Shown: piece after piece, positions 37,309-47,185 of the stretch | Layout: every line of letters begins with the position of its first letter | How positions within the stretch are numbered: the stretch's first letter is position 1 | Source: an uncultured Flavobacteriales bacterium | Lineage (GTDB): Bacteria > Bacteroidota > Bacteroidia > Flavobacteriales_D > Sanyastnellaceae | DNA: 64,000 nucleotides | Direction of reading: 5' to 3' | Assembly: GCA_943787435.1 (NCBI GenBank) | Contig: CALSMK010000029.1 | Location: 1-64,000, forward strand | Program-made: the position numbers and the translations under genes | The notes under the pieces: model-generated | Seen by the model: the letters and a program-made list of their open reading frames with translations, nothing else | What the model was told of the DNA's origin: nothing | The model's database searches: none

Positions 37309-40300
37309 ATGGCATTGAGTACAATCGAAGGGCAGGTGCCCACAGGATTTAGGGTGTTGCGCGCATCCGCAGGCAGTGGCAAAACTTTCAAGTTGGTCGA
37401 GGCCTATTTGTCGTGCTGTTTGGGGTCGGATTCGGCCCTTCCTTTTCGTCGGATTTTGGCTTTGACCTTCACCAACAAGGCGGCACAAGAGATGAAGACC
37501 CGTGTGGTCAAGGAACTGGAAGTCTTGGCTGAATCCCACGAGCAGAGTCCGCATTTGGCGGGCATTGTGGAGGAGACCAAGTTGGATGGAGATGAGGTTG
37601 GACGTCGCGCCAGGTCCATGCGCACGGCCCTCAATCGGCATTATGGCGAACTGTCCATCATGACCCTCGACAAATTTGTCGGGGCTCTGGTTCGGGGGTT
37701 TGCCACAGACTTGCAGCTCGAGCACGACTTCTCCATAGAACTGGACACCCCACGCTTGCTGGAAAATGCCGTGGACCGTGTTCTGGAACAATTGGGCCAA
37801 GATCAAGACCTGACAGAATTGCTGGGCCGTTTTGTGGAGGAGGCTGTGAATGACGACCGGGATGCCAAGGTTCGACGGCAGTTGTTGGACATCGGAAAGT
37901 CCATCGATCAAGAGCAAATGCAGCCTTTGTTGAACAACCTCGATGGATGGTCGCCGTCTGATTTCATTGAGGTTCAGAACCGAATGGCCAAGGAAGTTCA
38001 GCGCCGGAAAAAAGCCATGATGGACCAAGCTGATGCCTTGTTGAAGGACTTGGATGCAGCAGATTTGGGAACGGTTTTCTACCGAAAATGGGTGACCTCC
38101 AATTGGCTCCCAAGGCTGGCCATGGGTCGGGTAGATGGGCCCACTGCCACCTTGATTCGGGGCATTGAGGAAGGACTGTGGGCCAAGAAGAACGACGCGT
38201 CAGGAGAAGCGGCGATTGCCCCTTTCCACGACCAGTTGGAGGCCATGGCGAAGATGGAAGGGGAGATGGGCCCCACCGAAGAAGGGAGACATCACCGCAC
38301 CCAAGTCATGTTGGCGCGGTGGCTGCCATTGGTGGGGACATTGACGGCCCTTCGCTCCGCTCATGCGTCGGTTCAGCGGGATGAAAACGTGCGAACCTTG
38401 GGGACCTTGAATCGGATGATTTCCGAGGTCGTTCAAGGCAACCCCGCCCCTTACATTTTCGAGCGGACCGGAGAGAGGTACGATCACATCTTCATCGATG
38501 AGTTTCAGGACACCTCTGTGATGCAGTGGCAAAACTTGGCAGTTGCCATTGGGGAGACCTTGGGCCATGGCCAGTTGTCGCTGGTGGTTGGCGATGCCAA
38601 GCAGGCCATTTACCGTTGGAGAAATGGTGACCACCGCCAACTTCAGAACCTGCCTGACTTGACGAGTGACCGTTCGGAGCGTTTGCCGGAGTCTTTGATG
38701 GACGCGGCTGGGTTGATGAAGAATGACTTTGACCTGAGGCTCATCCAAGACAATTGGCGGAGTGCGCCCGAAGTGGTGGACTTCAACAACCGTGTTTTTG
38801 CCGCCTTGGGTTCTCAGCTTGGGGGGGATTTGAGCGACGTCTATTCCGATGTGAAGCAAATTCCGCGCAAGGAATTTCCGGGGGGCGTCGAGGTGGAGGT
38901 GCTTCAAGGCAAGACATCAGATGACCGCTTTGAAGAGGTGAGCCAATGGATGGTGTCTCGCATTCGACAATCCCTTGAGGACGGATTCCAAGCCCATGAA
39001 ATTGCCCTGTTGGTGCGCACCAACAAAGAGGCCAAGCGCTTGGCGGAATGTCTGTTGTCGTGCACTCCGAAAATTGTTCCGTTCACCGATGAGAGTTTGG
39101 CTTTGGGGCGCCACCCGGCAGCCTTGGCTGTGGTCCACCTGTTGGAAGCCATGGAGGAACCTGGCGAGCCGGGCCCAGTGCTGAAGTTTGTCCAGGCCTG
39201 GGGAGCGATTCAACAAGAACATCAGCAGCCGTGGGACGAAGCGGCCTTGTTGATGGAGCATCACAAGGAGCACACTTACCCCCGAAAGGATGGTTCCGAA
39301 GGGCGATTCGGTGTCTTGGATGGACCCGCGGTCTTGACGGCAGTGATCCCAGATTTTGAACCTGAGAAATGGTCGGCCCCTGCCTTTGGCGGAGTCTGTA
39401 GGGTTGATTTTGCGCAAGCTGAATTTGGACATGCGGTATCCGGCCCATTCCGAAGCCTTGCTGGAATTGACGAGCGAGCGCGCCGCGATGGACATGGGTC
39501 GACCCGGCTTTTTGTCCCATTGGTACCGGAAGGGTTCTCAGCAATCCATTCGGGTGTTGCCTGGACCTCATTCTGTTCGCATCCTCACCGTTCACAAAAG
39601 CAAAGGCCTCCAATACCCCGTCGTCATCACGCGTTTCGACGATGCGAGAATCCACAAGAATGACACCTTGATGCCCGCGCGATTTGCCGACTCAGATTAT
39701 GGGATTCCCGGTTTGGTGGCCCCGGTCTCTGTGCTCAAGGAAACCGCTGTGCATTCGATTTGGGAGCAGGAACGCGACCAGCAAAGGTTCGATGTGACCA
39801 ATGTGGCCTACGTCTGCGCGACACGCGCAGAAGTGCGCTTGCATGTGGTCATCGATGTGGAAAAACCGGAATGGCGCGGTGAAGAGTGGCCAGGGACAGT
39901 GGGCAGGTCCATGGCCCGTGGAATTGAAGACGCTTTGGGTTGTGATTTGACGTCGGGTCCATACATCAGCGAGGGCTTCGACCGCTCGGGTCCTTTGGAA
40001 CGGCAGGTGTCTTCCGACGACATGGAGGCCTGCTCGATTCCGGGCTTTGCCTTCCACGGGATTCCCACGGAAATGATCACCGGGCAAAACCGCGATTTGG
40101 ACCGGCCTGTTTTGGGAGCGATGGATCGGAAAACTTTTGGTACCGCTGTTCATGCTCAACTGGCCCGGATTCAAAAGTCGTCCGACTTGAAACAAGTTTT
40201 GGGTCAACCATGGCCGTGGTCACGCTACAGAAAGTCAGACTGGGAAGAAGTGCTTGATGCGGTTCAGGAGGCGGTGAAACACCCGGCCATGAAGGCTTGG

Positions 40301-40570
40301 TTTGACGGTTCAGGCGAGGTGCACAACGAGCGGGAACTGGTCGGCATAGAAAGGACCATTGTGCGTCCCGACCGCGTGGTGTTTCAGGAGAACCATGTGG
40401 ATGTCATTGACTTTAAAACCGGGATCGACCCGAGCGACAAAGAGCGCAAAAAACACGAAGGTCAGGTGCGGCAGTACATGACCGCCATTGCCCAGCGCGA
40501 TGCCCGAAAAGTCAGGGGGTTTGTTTACTACTGCAGCTCAGGAGAGTGCGCAGAGGTGGCTCCGGTTTGA
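37309..40570 (+). CDS. addA: AddA-like UvrD-family helicase/nuclease, single-base frameshift
   Basis: AddA is the motor and nuclease subunit of the AddAB recombination complex. The first frame shows Walker A (RASAGSGKT, residues 18-26), LALTFTNKAAQEMK, Walker B HIFIDEFQDTS and VGDAKQAIYRWRNGD. At 39354-39357 a TTTT run appears to hold one T too many; beyond it the next frame continues with NLRNGRPLPLAESVGLILRKL, VRILTVHKSKGLQYPVV, and a C-terminal nuclease with VIDFKTG and QVRQY near 40400-40480. Removing one base gives 3,261 coding bases, exactly 1,086 residues plus stop. Uncorrected, the protein ends at 39663 without the nuclease. The stop is one base from the convergent gmd stop. Confidence 0.85.
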
Positions 40571-40571
40571 A

Positions 40572-41669
40572 TCAGAGTTCGTGCTGATTTTGCACGTCAT
40601 GCCCACCGTCAAGGAGGTACTTGTCTCGTTTGAACAAGGCCACATCTGAAGCCACCATTTCAGAGCAAAGTTCTTCCAGATTGGAAGTGGGGCTCCATCC
40701 CAATTTGTCTTTGGCCTTGGTGGCATCTCCGACCAGGAGCTCCACTTCTGTGGGCCTGAAATAGGCCGGGTCGACTTCCACCAAAACCTTCCCAGTGGCT
40801 TTGTCGATTCCTTTTTCATCTACCCCTTCTCCGATCCATTCCAAGGAGATGCCCACCTCTTTGAATGACATGTCGACGAAAGTGCGAATCGCCACAGTCC
40901 GTCCAGTGGCGAGCACATAGTCGTCGGCATGGTCCTGCTGAAGCATGCGCCACATGCCTTCTACATAATCTTTTGCGTGCCCCCAGTCCCGCTGCGCATC
41001 GAGATTGCCAAGGTGCAATTTTTCTTGCAGGCCCAAAGAGATTTTGGCGACGGCCCGGGTGATTTTGCGGGTGACAAAGGTCTCGCCCCGCAATGGGCTT
41101 TCGTGGTTGAAGAGAATGCCGTTCGAAGCATGAATCCCATAAGCTTCACGGTAATTCTTGACGATCCAAAAGCTGTACAGTTTGGCCACGCCATATGGAC
41201 TGCGGGGATAGAATGGGGTGGTCTCTGATTGGGGAACCTCTTGAGCGAGTCCATAGAGCTCAGAAGTGGAGGCCTGATAGAACCTCACGTCTTTTTCCAT
41301 GCCCAAAATTCGGATGGCCTCCAGCAGGCGCAATGTGCCCAGTCCATCGGCATTTGCGGTGTATTCAGGGGTGTCAAAGCTGACCTTGACATGGCTCATG
41401 GCTGCCAGGTTGTAGATCTCGTGAGGCTTGACCTCTTGGACGATGCGAATGAGGTTGGTGGAGTCGGTGAGGTCTCCATAGTGCAACTTCAATCGGATGT
41501 TGGTCTCGTGCGGGTCTTGGTACAGGTGATCGATTCGATCGGTGTTCAAGAGGGAGGCTCGGCGCTTGATGCCATGGACCTCGTAGCCTTTCTTGAGAAG
41601 AAGTTCGGTGAGGTAAGCTCCGTCTTGTCCTGTGATTCCAGTGATGAGCGCGCGTCGAGGGGTGGCCAT
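40572..41669 (-). CDS. gmd: GDP-mannose 4,6-dehydratase
   Basis: Gmd converts GDP-mannose to GDP-4-keto-6-deoxymannose, the first step to GDP-L-fucose. The 365-residue product has the NAD(P) fold motif [27 protein letters not shown] at the N terminus and the catalytic [15 protein letters not shown] (Tyr-x3-Lys) near residue 155, with [16 protein letters not shown], a strong Gmd marker, near residue 185. ATG 41669 is the start; a TTG at 41675 in frame is unnecessary. The second enzyme, GDP-L-fucose synthase, is encoded at 60.3 kb. A -7 box lies three bases before the ATG and overlaps the stop of the upstream ABC exporter. Confidence 0.96.
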   Translation of the reverse strand: MATPRRALITGITGQDGAYLTELLLKKGYEVHGIKRRASLLNTDRIDHLYQDPHETNIRLKLHYGDLTDSTNLIRIVQEVKPHEIYNLAAMSHVKVSFDTPEYTANADGLGTLRLLEAIRILGMEKDVRFYQASTSELYGLAQEVPQSETTPFYPRSPYGVAKLYSFWIVKNYREAYGIHASNGILFNHESPLRGETFVTRKITRAVAKISLGLQEKLHLGNLDAQRDWGHAKDYVEGMWRMLQQDHADDYVLATGRTVAIRTFVDMSFKEVGISLEWIGEGVDEKGIDKATGKVLVEVDPAYFRPTEVELLVGDATKAKDKLGWSPTSNLEELCSEMVASDVALFKRDKYLLDGGHDVQNQHEL

Positions 41670-41672
41670 GCT

Positions 41673-41680
41673 CAAATTTA
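41673..41680 (-). promoter_or_regulatory. -7 promoter box TAAATTTG for gmd, overlapping the upstream stop codon
   Basis: On the minus strand TAAATTTG is followed by AGC and the gmd ATG at 41669. Its first three bases, TAA, are the stop codon of the ABC exporter gene. Transcription would start at or beside the gmd ATG. Confidence 0.55.
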
Positions 41681-43564
41681 AGTCGCGTTCAGGTCGCTGT
41701 GCTCGGCCAGGGGGTCTTTTCCACCATCGAGTTGGTGAGCGACAAGTTCTTGGTATCGGCCTCCCTGCTTCATGAGTTCAGAATGGGAACCGAGCTCCAC
41801 AATTTGACCGGCTTCCAGTACGGCGATTCGATCGGCAGAGCGGACGGTAGACAGCCTGTGTGCAATCACCAAAGAGGTGCGGTTTTGCATCAACCGTTCC
41901 AGTGCGGATTGGATGGCTTTTTCACTCACGGCATCCAAGGCGCTGGTGGCCTCGTCGAGCAAGAGCAGCTCGGGGTCGCGAAGGAAGGCCCTGGCCAAGG
42001 CAATGCGTTGTCGCTGACCTCCTGAAAGCTGAATGCCGCGCTCGCCAACCAAGGTGCTGAAGCCCTCAGGGAAATCTTCAATGAAGGCCAATGCCAGTGC
42101 GTCCGAGGCTGCCTGACGAACGTCCTCTTGGGAGGCGTCCGGACGTCCATATCGAATGTTCTCCTCTATGGTTCCTCCAAACAAAATGACCTCCTGAGGA
42201 ACCAAGGCCATTCGCCTTCGCATGGTGGTTAAATCCTGCTTCTCAAGGGACACTCCGTCGAGCAGCAACTCCCCCGAAGTGGGGGTTCGGAACGCGGTGA
42301 TGAGGCTGGCAAGGGTGGATTTTCCGGCGCCTGATCCCCCAACCAATGCGAGGGTTTCTCCGGCCCTGACTTCAAGGTTGATGCCGGCGAGGACTTGCAC
42401 GTCTGGGCGGTTGGGATAGTGGTAGCCGAGATCGTTGAACTGCACAGAGAGGCCACGGGTGGTGGCTTGGACCCGCTCTGGTTCAGGGGTGAGGTCAACG
42501 GCTTCACGATCGCGTTCGATCAAGTCCATGACCTCTTCAATGGCTCCAAATCCACGCTGGAGTTCGCCGAAGATGTTGGCGATGCCTCCGATGCTTCCGG
42601 CGACCAAGCCCGTCATGAGCAGAAAGCTGAAAAATTGCTCGGAGGTGAGTTCTCCGGATTGGAGCATGCTGGCCCCTTGGAACAGCACCAAGGTGATGGC
42701 TCCAAAAATCATGATGATGATGAAGCTGGCAAAAGCCCCGCGCCAGAGCGCTGTGCGCAAGGCAATGCCCCTGACTTCTTCCACCCTCTCCCTGTATCGA
42801 GCCATCTCAAAGGCTTCACGGGCAAAGGCCTTCACGCTCACGATGCCGGTCAAGGTCTCGGACACGATGGTGTTGGACTCCGCCACCGCGCCTTGGGTCT
42901 TTTTGGAGAGCTTCCGAATGAAACGGCCAAACCCCATCGCGGCCAGCATGGCCACCGGCAATGTGCCCAGCATCAGAAAGGTCAACTTCCAGCTGAAGGT
43001 CATCAGGGCCAGAAGTCCTCCTCCAATGATGATGCTTTGTCGCACCAACTCCGCCAGAACGGTGGTAAAAGTGTCGCGAATCGCTTCAATGTCGGCTGCA
43101 ATGCGGCTGCCCAAATCACCCACCCTCCTGGAGTCAAAGAAGTCCATCTTTTGGGTGATCATGCTGGCAAAAGCATCCATCCTGAGGGCCTTGAGCATTC
43201 GTGTGGTGATCTCTCCAAAGAGCCACAACCGAATGAATGACAGCGCGGATTGCAAAACGAGAACGGCGAAAATGGCCAGGCCAATCTGTTTCAGGTCGCT
43301 GCCATCGATGGGCAAAGGCAGGTCAAATCCGCTGGGAGATGCAGGATCAACACCGACGCCGCCCAGCTGCCCCCAGAGTCGGGTCACCAGAAGGGTCAGT
43401 ACCCCGGAAAGGGTGATCAGGACAATGCCAAAGGCGAATTTGATGCGGTGCGGGCGCAGGTAGGGCGCGATTCTTCCAAACTGCAAAAAGCCTTCCCGGT
43501 TCAGTTTCCCTTTGCGGGGAGGTTCTCCTTTGGGGTCGGTGGGGGGGGTGCGACGGCGGGCCAA
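41678..43564 (-). CDS. MsbA-like ABC exporter (fused membrane and ATPase domains)
   Basis: The 628-residue half-transporter has a membrane domain at about residues 35-335 with six helices and an ATPase domain at about 370-610. Walker A is [16 protein letters not shown], the signature motif [18 protein letters not shown], Walker [14 protein letters not shown], and the H-loop VIAHRLSTV. It probably works as a homodimer exporting lipid or a hydrophobic compound; MsbA-like lipid A export is one possibility. The only upstream start in frame is TTG at 43564, because a TGA lies at 43571-43573; a downstream start would remove the basic N terminus. It is divergent from rpmH. Confidence 0.9.
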   Translation of the reverse strand: MARRRTPPTDPKGEPPRKGKLNREGFLQFGRIAPYLRPHRIKFAFGIVLITLSGVLTLLVTRLWGQLGGVGVDPASPSGFDLPLPIDGSDLKQIGLAIFAVLVLQSALSFIRLWLFGEITTRMLKALRMDAFASMITQKMDFFDSRRVGDLGSRIAADIEAIRDTFTTVLAELVRQSIIIGGGLLALMTFSWKLTFLMLGTLPVAMLAAMGFGRFIRKLSKKTQGAVAESNTIVSETLTGIVSVKAFAREAFEMARYRERVEEVRGIALRTALWRGAFASFIIIMIFGAITLVLFQGASMLQSGELTSEQFFSFLLMTGLVAGSIGGIANIFGELQRGFGAIEEVMDLIERDREAVDLTPEPERVQATTRGLSVQFNDLGYHYPNRPDVQVLAGINLEVRAGETLALVGGSGAGKSTLASLITAFRTPTSGELLLDGVSLEKQDLTTMRRRMALVPQEVILFGGTIEENIRYGRPDASQEDVRQAASDALALAFIEDFPEGFSTLVGERGIQLSGGQRQRIALARAFLRDPELLLLDEATSALDAVSEKAIQSALERLMQNRTSLVIAHRLSTVRSADRIAVLEAGQIVELGSHSELMKQGGRYQELVAHQLDGGKDPLAEHSDLNAT

Positions 43565-43676
43565 ATCAGGTCAAATTCCGATTAGGGACAAAGCTAAACT
43601 GCCGCATCTTGCCGAGGGAATCGAAGGGTGCAAGATGTTGTGCACTTCAATTGGATGGATTTCTCGAGTCGTTGCC

Positions 43677-43684
43677 TATCTTTG
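43677..43684 (+). promoter_or_regulatory. -7 promoter box TATCTTTG for rpmH
   Basis: TATCTTTG matches TAnnTTTG exactly, with a TTG at 43651-43653 that could act as the -33 element at 23-base spacing. The rpmH ATG is 27 bases downstream. Confidence 0.6.
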
Positions 43685-43711
43685 CGCTCCCGATTTTGAA
43701 TTCACTTAGTT

Positions 43712-43879
43712 ATGAAACGGACATTCCAACCCTCGGTTCGCAAGCGTCGCAACAAGCACGGATTTCGTGAGCGCATGGCATCAGTTGGCGGCCGCGCCGT
43801 CCTTTCTGCCCGCCGCCGCAAGGGCCGCAAGAAGTTGTCTGTCTCCGACGAGCGCCGCCACAAAGGCATCGAGCGTTGA
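43712..43879 (+). CDS. rpmH: 50S ribosomal protein bL34
   Basis: The 55-residue, highly basic protein begins [20 protein letters not shown] and continues [27 protein letters not shown], the universal bL34 sequence, with a short C-terminal extension ending KGIER. It is a structural protein of the large ribosomal subunit, where it lies against 23S rRNA. In many bacteria rpmH neighbours rnpA and dnaA; here it stands alone between an ABC exporter and a phosphopantetheinyl transferase, as is common in Bacteroidota. A promoter box lies upstream and a strong terminator downstream, so it is probably monocistronic. Confidence 0.97.
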   Translation: MKRTFQPSVRKRRNKHGFRERMASVGGRAVLSARRRKGRKKLSVSDERRHKGIER

Positions 43880-43901
43880 TTGAATTCAATCCAAAGCATT
43901 G

Positions 43902-43929
43902 AAAAAGGCGTCCCATGGGACGCCTTTTT
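43902..43929. terminator. Bidirectional intrinsic terminator between rpmH and the PPTase gene
   Basis: A perfect 28-base palindrome centred on CCATGG: five A, GGCGTCCCATGGGACGCC, five T. It forms a GC-rich stem flanked by A and T tracts on both sides, so it can terminate rpmH from the left and the convergent gene from the right. Confidence 0.85.
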
Positions 43930-43951
43930 GTTTGGGCCATTTTTTGAAGAT

Positions 43952-44560
43952 TCACCCCGGGAATGTGCATGCAGCGAGCCATGTATCGGGCTGTTTTGCC
44001 GAATTCGGTTCTGAGGATGGCAAGAGGGAAGGCGAGGAGGGAGGTGACGCGGCCGGACCGAGGTTGTGCCAGCGGAGGATCAAAGGTTGATTTTGCGAAA
44101 CCGCGATCAATTGTGCCGAGTGTGGATGCACCGAAGTCCAAGTCAGGCCATTCAAGAAGTCGACCCCCGTTCCAAACACCTTAAAGGCGGCTTCTTTGGC
44201 GGTCCAAATCTTGCACAGGGTGGTGAGGCTGTCTCCAAATTGATCCAGTACCGGTTGATCATGGGGTCCAACGTAACGGCGGCGGACCTTTTCTAAACGA
44301 GACGAAGCCTCTTCTAAATCGATGCCGATTGGCGCTGGACTGCGCGCGGCAGCCACCCAGCCTCCACCATGGGACAGGCTGCAGTATTCTGTCCCCAACC
44401 TCGGGCGGCCTGAAACCTCTTTGGAGGGTTCCGGCCATCCATGTTGCTGGAGGAGAATGGACATGGTGGCCCGTTGTTCATCAATGCCGCCCAATGCCGG
44501 CAGGCCAATGACGGGGAATTCCGTTTCAGGAACCGGTATGGAGAAGCCAGAATTGGGCAT
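43952..44560 (-). CDS. 4'-phosphopantetheinyl transferase superfamily protein
   Basis: The enzyme would transfer phosphopantetheine from CoA to a carrier protein. From ATG 44560 the product has 202 residues, normal for the Sfp-like class. The motifs are [12 protein letters not shown] near residue 60, PIGIDLEE near 75 (metal-binding Asp/Glu) and [16 protein letters not shown] near 120, the W-x-x-KEA-x-x-K signature. The frame stays open far upstream across ahcY, but that part is antisense to ahcY and was excluded. The gene is divergent from ahcY, with 96 bases between starts, and convergent with rpmH. Whether it serves fatty acid ACP or a secondary pathway cannot be told. Confidence 0.88.
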   Translation of the reverse strand: MPNSGFSIPVPETEFPVIGLPALGGIDEQRATMSILLQQHGWPEPSKEVSGRPRLGTEYCSLSHGGGWVAAARSPAPIGIDLEEASSRLEKVRRRYVGPHDQPVLDQFGDSLTTLCKIWTAKEAAFKVFGTGVDFLNGLTWTSVHPHSAQLIAVSQNQPLILRWHNLGPAASPPSSPSLLPSSEPNSAKQPDTWLAACTFPG

Positions 44561-44628
44561 AAAAGGCGCAAGGAAACAAATCCCGGGCAAAGCTGTGTTA
44601 AGTCTGTTAATCAGAACATTGTCACGGC

Positions 44629-44636
44629 TATCTTTG
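44629..44636 (+). promoter_or_regulatory. -7 promoter box TATCTTTG for ahcY
   Basis: An exact TAnnTTTG match, identical to the rpmH box, 20 bases before the ahcY ATG. No TTG is present at the usual -33 distance. Confidence 0.55.
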
Positions 44637-44656
44637 CCGCAAATATTACCCAGCGC

Positions 44657-45976
44657 ATGAGCGTTACCAACACCACCACTCCACTCCCTTACAAGGTCAA
44701 GGACATCAACTTGGCTGAATGGGGCAGAAAGGAAATTCAACTTGCTGAAGCCGAGATGCCGGGCCTGATGGCCTTGCGTGAGCGCTATCGTAGCGAAAAG
44801 CCTTTGGCCGGCGCACGTGTGGCAGGATGCCTCCACATGACCATCCAGACGGCTGTTTTGATCGAGACCCTCGTTGAGCTCGGAGCCGACGTGACTTGGT
44901 CCAGCTGTAACATCTTCTCTACGCAGGATCACGCTGCTGCCGCCATTGCCGCAGCTGGCATTCCAGTGTATGCTTGGAAGGGCATGACCGAGGAAGAGTA
45001 CGAGTGGTGCATTGAGCAGACCTTGTTCTTCGGTGAAGCGCGCGAGCCTCTGAATATGATTTTGGATGACGGAGGTGACCTCACCAATGTGATCTTGGAC
45101 CAGCATCCAGAATTGGCGGGTGGAATCAAGGGCATCTCTGAGGAGACCACCACGGGTGTTCTGCGCTTGTATGACCGGGAAAAGAATGGGACGTTGCCCA
45201 TGCCGGCCATCAATGTGAACGACAGTGTCACCAAAAGCAAGTTCGACAATAAGTATGGCTGCCGTGAGTCCTGTGTGGACGCCATCCGCCGAGCCACCGA
45301 CATCATGATGGCCGGAAAGGTCGCATGTGTGGCCGGATTTGGCGACGTGGGCAAGGGCTCTGCCGACAGCCTGCGCAATGCAGGGTGCCGTGTGATTGTG
45401 AGCGAAATCGACCCCATTTGTGCGCTCCAAGCTGCCATGGAGGGATACGAGGTGAAGCCATTTGTGGATGCTTGCTCTGAGGCAGACATCGTGGTGACCG
45501 CCACAGGAAACAAGGACATTGTGGCCGAGCCGCATTTCCGCGCCATGAAGGACAAAGCCATTGTCTGCAACATTGGTCACTTCGACAATGAGATCGATGT
45601 CGCTTGGCTCAATGACAACTATGGTTCTTCATTCGACAACATCAAGCCACAGGTGGACAAGTACACCATCGATGGAAAGGACATCATCCTGCTCGCCGAG
45701 GGCCGACTGGTGAACCTCGGTTGTGCCACGGGTCACCCTTCTTTTGTGATGAGTGCCAGCTTCACCAACCAGACGATTGCTCAAATCGAGTTGTGGAACA
45801 ACAACGACAATTACGAGAACAAGGTGTACACCTTGCCCAAGCACCTCGACGAGGAAGTGGCGCGTTTGCACCTCGAGAAGATTGGAGTGGTCTTGGAGGT
45901 TCTCAGCCAGGAGCAGGCCGACTACATCGGAGTTCCAGTGAATGGCCCGTACAAGGGAGATGCCTACCGTTACTGA
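44657..45976 (+). CDS. ahcY: Adenosylhomocysteinase
   Basis: It hydrolyses S-adenosylhomocysteine to adenosine and homocysteine, clearing the by-product of SAM-dependent methylation. The 439-residue product from ATG 44657 begins with [25 protein letters not shown]. Substrate motifs include [17 protein letters not shown] and [17 protein letters not shown]; the NAD site is [19 protein letters not shown] near residue 220, and the C terminus is [11 protein letters not shown], whose Lys and Tyr reach into the partner subunit. The frame is open 72 codons further upstream, but only the ATG fits the family. A promoter box precedes it and a clear terminator follows. Confidence 0.97.
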   Translation: MSVTNTTTPLPYKVKDINLAEWGRKEIQLAEAEMPGLMALRERYRSEKPLAGARVAGCLHMTIQTAVLIETLVELGADVTWSSCNIFSTQDHAAAAIAAAGIPVYAWKGMTEEEYEWCIEQTLFFGEAREPLNMILDDGGDLTNVILDQHPELAGGIKGISEETTTGVLRLYDREKNGTLPMPAINVNDSVTKSKFDNKYGCRESCVDAIRRATDIMMAGKVACVAGFGDVGKGSADSLRNAGCRVIVSEIDPICALQAAMEGYEVKPFVDACSEADIVVTATGNKDIVAEPHFRAMKDKAIVCNIGHFDNEIDVAWLNDNYGSSFDNIKPQVDKYTIDGKDIILLAEGRLVNLGCATGHPSFVMSASFTNQTIAQIELWNNNDNYENKVYTLPKHLDEEVARLHLEKIGVVLEVLSQEQADYIGVPVNGPYKGDAYRY

Positions 45977-45999
45977 TCGGAAGCATCTTCTGCCCAAAG

Positions 46000-46032
46000 A
46001 AAAACCCCAACTCATTTGAGTTGGGGTTTTTT
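46000..46032 (+). terminator. Intrinsic terminator after ahcY
   Basis: CCCCAACTCA (46005-46014) pairs with TGAGTTGGGG (46017-46026), a ten-base stem with a two-base gap between the arms, preceded by five A and followed by six T. It can also serve the convergent gene ending at 46058, since the A tract becomes a U tract on that strand. Confidence 0.85.
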
Positions 46033-46057
46033 CTTGCCCTGCTGCGGTGAGACGGGG

Positions 46058-46483
46058 TCAGTTTCGAATCGACAAAACAGGAGGAATCCACGTTGTGGTA
46101 TAGCGTTCCAGTGGGGCAGTCGTGGGCCCCTGAATGATGGAGCCGTCGAAGATGTACCACTCGGATTCACTACACGGGTCTTCGATGGTGTAGCCATCTT
46201 GAGACAGGCTGCACTGACATCCCGCGTCCACATCAAAGGTGGCATGGCGATCGAGTACAACGAATTCATCGAGGGTGTATCGGTATACAATCAAGCCCCG
46301 GCTGCCGCCGGAGATGTAGAGCCAATTGCCGGGGAAATTCAAATTGTTGTAAGCCGGGAGATTCAGATTCAGGTCGACTTGCACATCCACGTAGGGAATG
46401 ACCCCAGGGGTGTCTTGGCATCCCATCATGGGCAGGCTCACGAGGGTGGTGATGCACAGAAGTCGAGAAAGAGTGATGGGCAT
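46058..46483 (-). CDS. Small lipoprotein with degenerate Rieske-like fold
   Basis: The 141-residue protein has a lipoprotein signal (LVSLPMMGC, Cys 22). Its C-terminal half aligns by eye with Rieske domains: DPCSESEWYIFDGSIIQGP followed by TTAPLERY corresponds to CPCHGSxFxxxGxxxxGPxxxPLxxY. The cluster ligands are mostly gone: the C-x-H motif is D78-R-H80, and the second motif has Asp 102 and Ser 105 where Cys and His should be. The structural cysteine (C104) and candidate partners (C89, C91) remain. It probably cannot bind a normal [2Fe-2S] cluster. The gene starts inside the tsaB stop (TAATG), so expression is coupled. Function unknown. Confidence 0.7.
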   Translation of the reverse strand: MPITLSRLLCITTLVSLPMMGCQDTPGVIPYVDVQVDLNLNLPAYNNLNFPGNWLYISGGSRGLIVYRYTLDEFVVLDRHATFDVDAGCQCSLSQDGYTIEDPCSESEWYIFDGSIIQGPTTAPLERYTTTWIPPVLSIRN

Positions 46484-47181
46484 TATGGATGGGGGTTGCG
46501 AAGGCCGAGCGGGTCTTTTGGACGGCCAGGCACAAAGTCTTTGAAATAGAACGGTTCGAATTCACCCACGTCTTCGAATTGTCCAGATTGCCACAAAATC
46601 ATGGCTTCGGGAATCAAGTCGGCGGCAGTGGGGAAGGCTTGTTCGAATTGCCACTCCGATGGATGAGACCCGAGTGCTTCACGGCACTTTTCAGCTCCAT
46701 CTCCAATCAAAAGGGCGGGACCATGGCCCAAATCTTGCCGGAAAGTGCCATCGACAACCATTGCGGCGACCTCTCCTTTTTCATCGAACGTGTAAAGTTC
46801 CATTCGGCGCGCATCCACGGCGGGTATGATTCGGTTGGGACGCCCCGCAAACTCAGGATGCAGGGACTCGCCCAAGTGTTGAAGTGCGCGAAGGGGGGAG
46901 GGGGCGAGCAAGGGAATTCCCAAGCCAGCACACATGCCTTTGGCGGCAGAAGTGCCAATTCGCAGCCCAGTGAATGACCCCGGCCCTTTTCCTATGGCGA
47001 TGGCGGTCAGGTCGGTGCGCTGGGTGTGGGTGTCGATGAGGAGTTCATCGATGAGCAAATGAAGGCGCTCGGCGTGTTGGTGTTTTTCGCTTGATTCGTC
47101 GCGCCTGGCGACGCACGACCCTTCGGCTGAAGCCAAGGCCACAGAACAATTCAGGGTGGAAGTCTCCAGCAGGAGGATCAT
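46483..47181 (-). CDS. tsaB: tRNA threonylcarbamoyladenosine biosynthesis protein TsaB
   Basis: TsaB partners TsaD and TsaE in making the t6A modification at position 37 of tRNAs that read ANN codons. The 232-residue protein starts with ILLLETSTLNCSVAL, the ASKHA-fold beta strands, and has AIAIGKGPGSFTGLRIGTSAAKGM near residue 62, the most conserved TsaB segment, followed by IIPAVDARRMELYTFDEKG near residue 120. It lacks the metal-binding histidines of TsaD, as expected. The gene begins four bases after the HlyD-type gene and ends in a TAATG overlap with the Rieske-like lipoprotein. Confidence 0.93.
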   Translation of the reverse strand: MILLLETSTLNCSVALASAEGSCVARRDESSEKHQHAERLHLLIDELLIDTHTQRTDLTAIAIGKGPGSFTGLRIGTSAAKGMCAGLGIPLLAPSPLRALQHLGESLHPEFAGRPNRIIPAVDARRMELYTFDEKGEVAAMVVDGTFRQDLGHGPALLIGDGAEKCREALGSHPSEWQFEQAFPTAADLIPEAMILWQSGQFEDVGEFEPFYFKDFVPGRPKDPLGLRNPHP

Positions 47182-47185
47182 CGCT

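Noticed and set aside
37196-37324. N-terminal extension of the MbnP gene to 37324
   Set aside because: It would overlap addA and place a hydrophilic stretch before the lipoprotein signal, which then could not function normally.
44561-45580. Open frame of about 340 codons antisense to ahcY, in frame with the phosphopantetheinyl transferase gene
   Set aside because: It is a shadow of ahcY codon usage; the composition is histidine-rich without motifs, and the transferase family starts at 44560.
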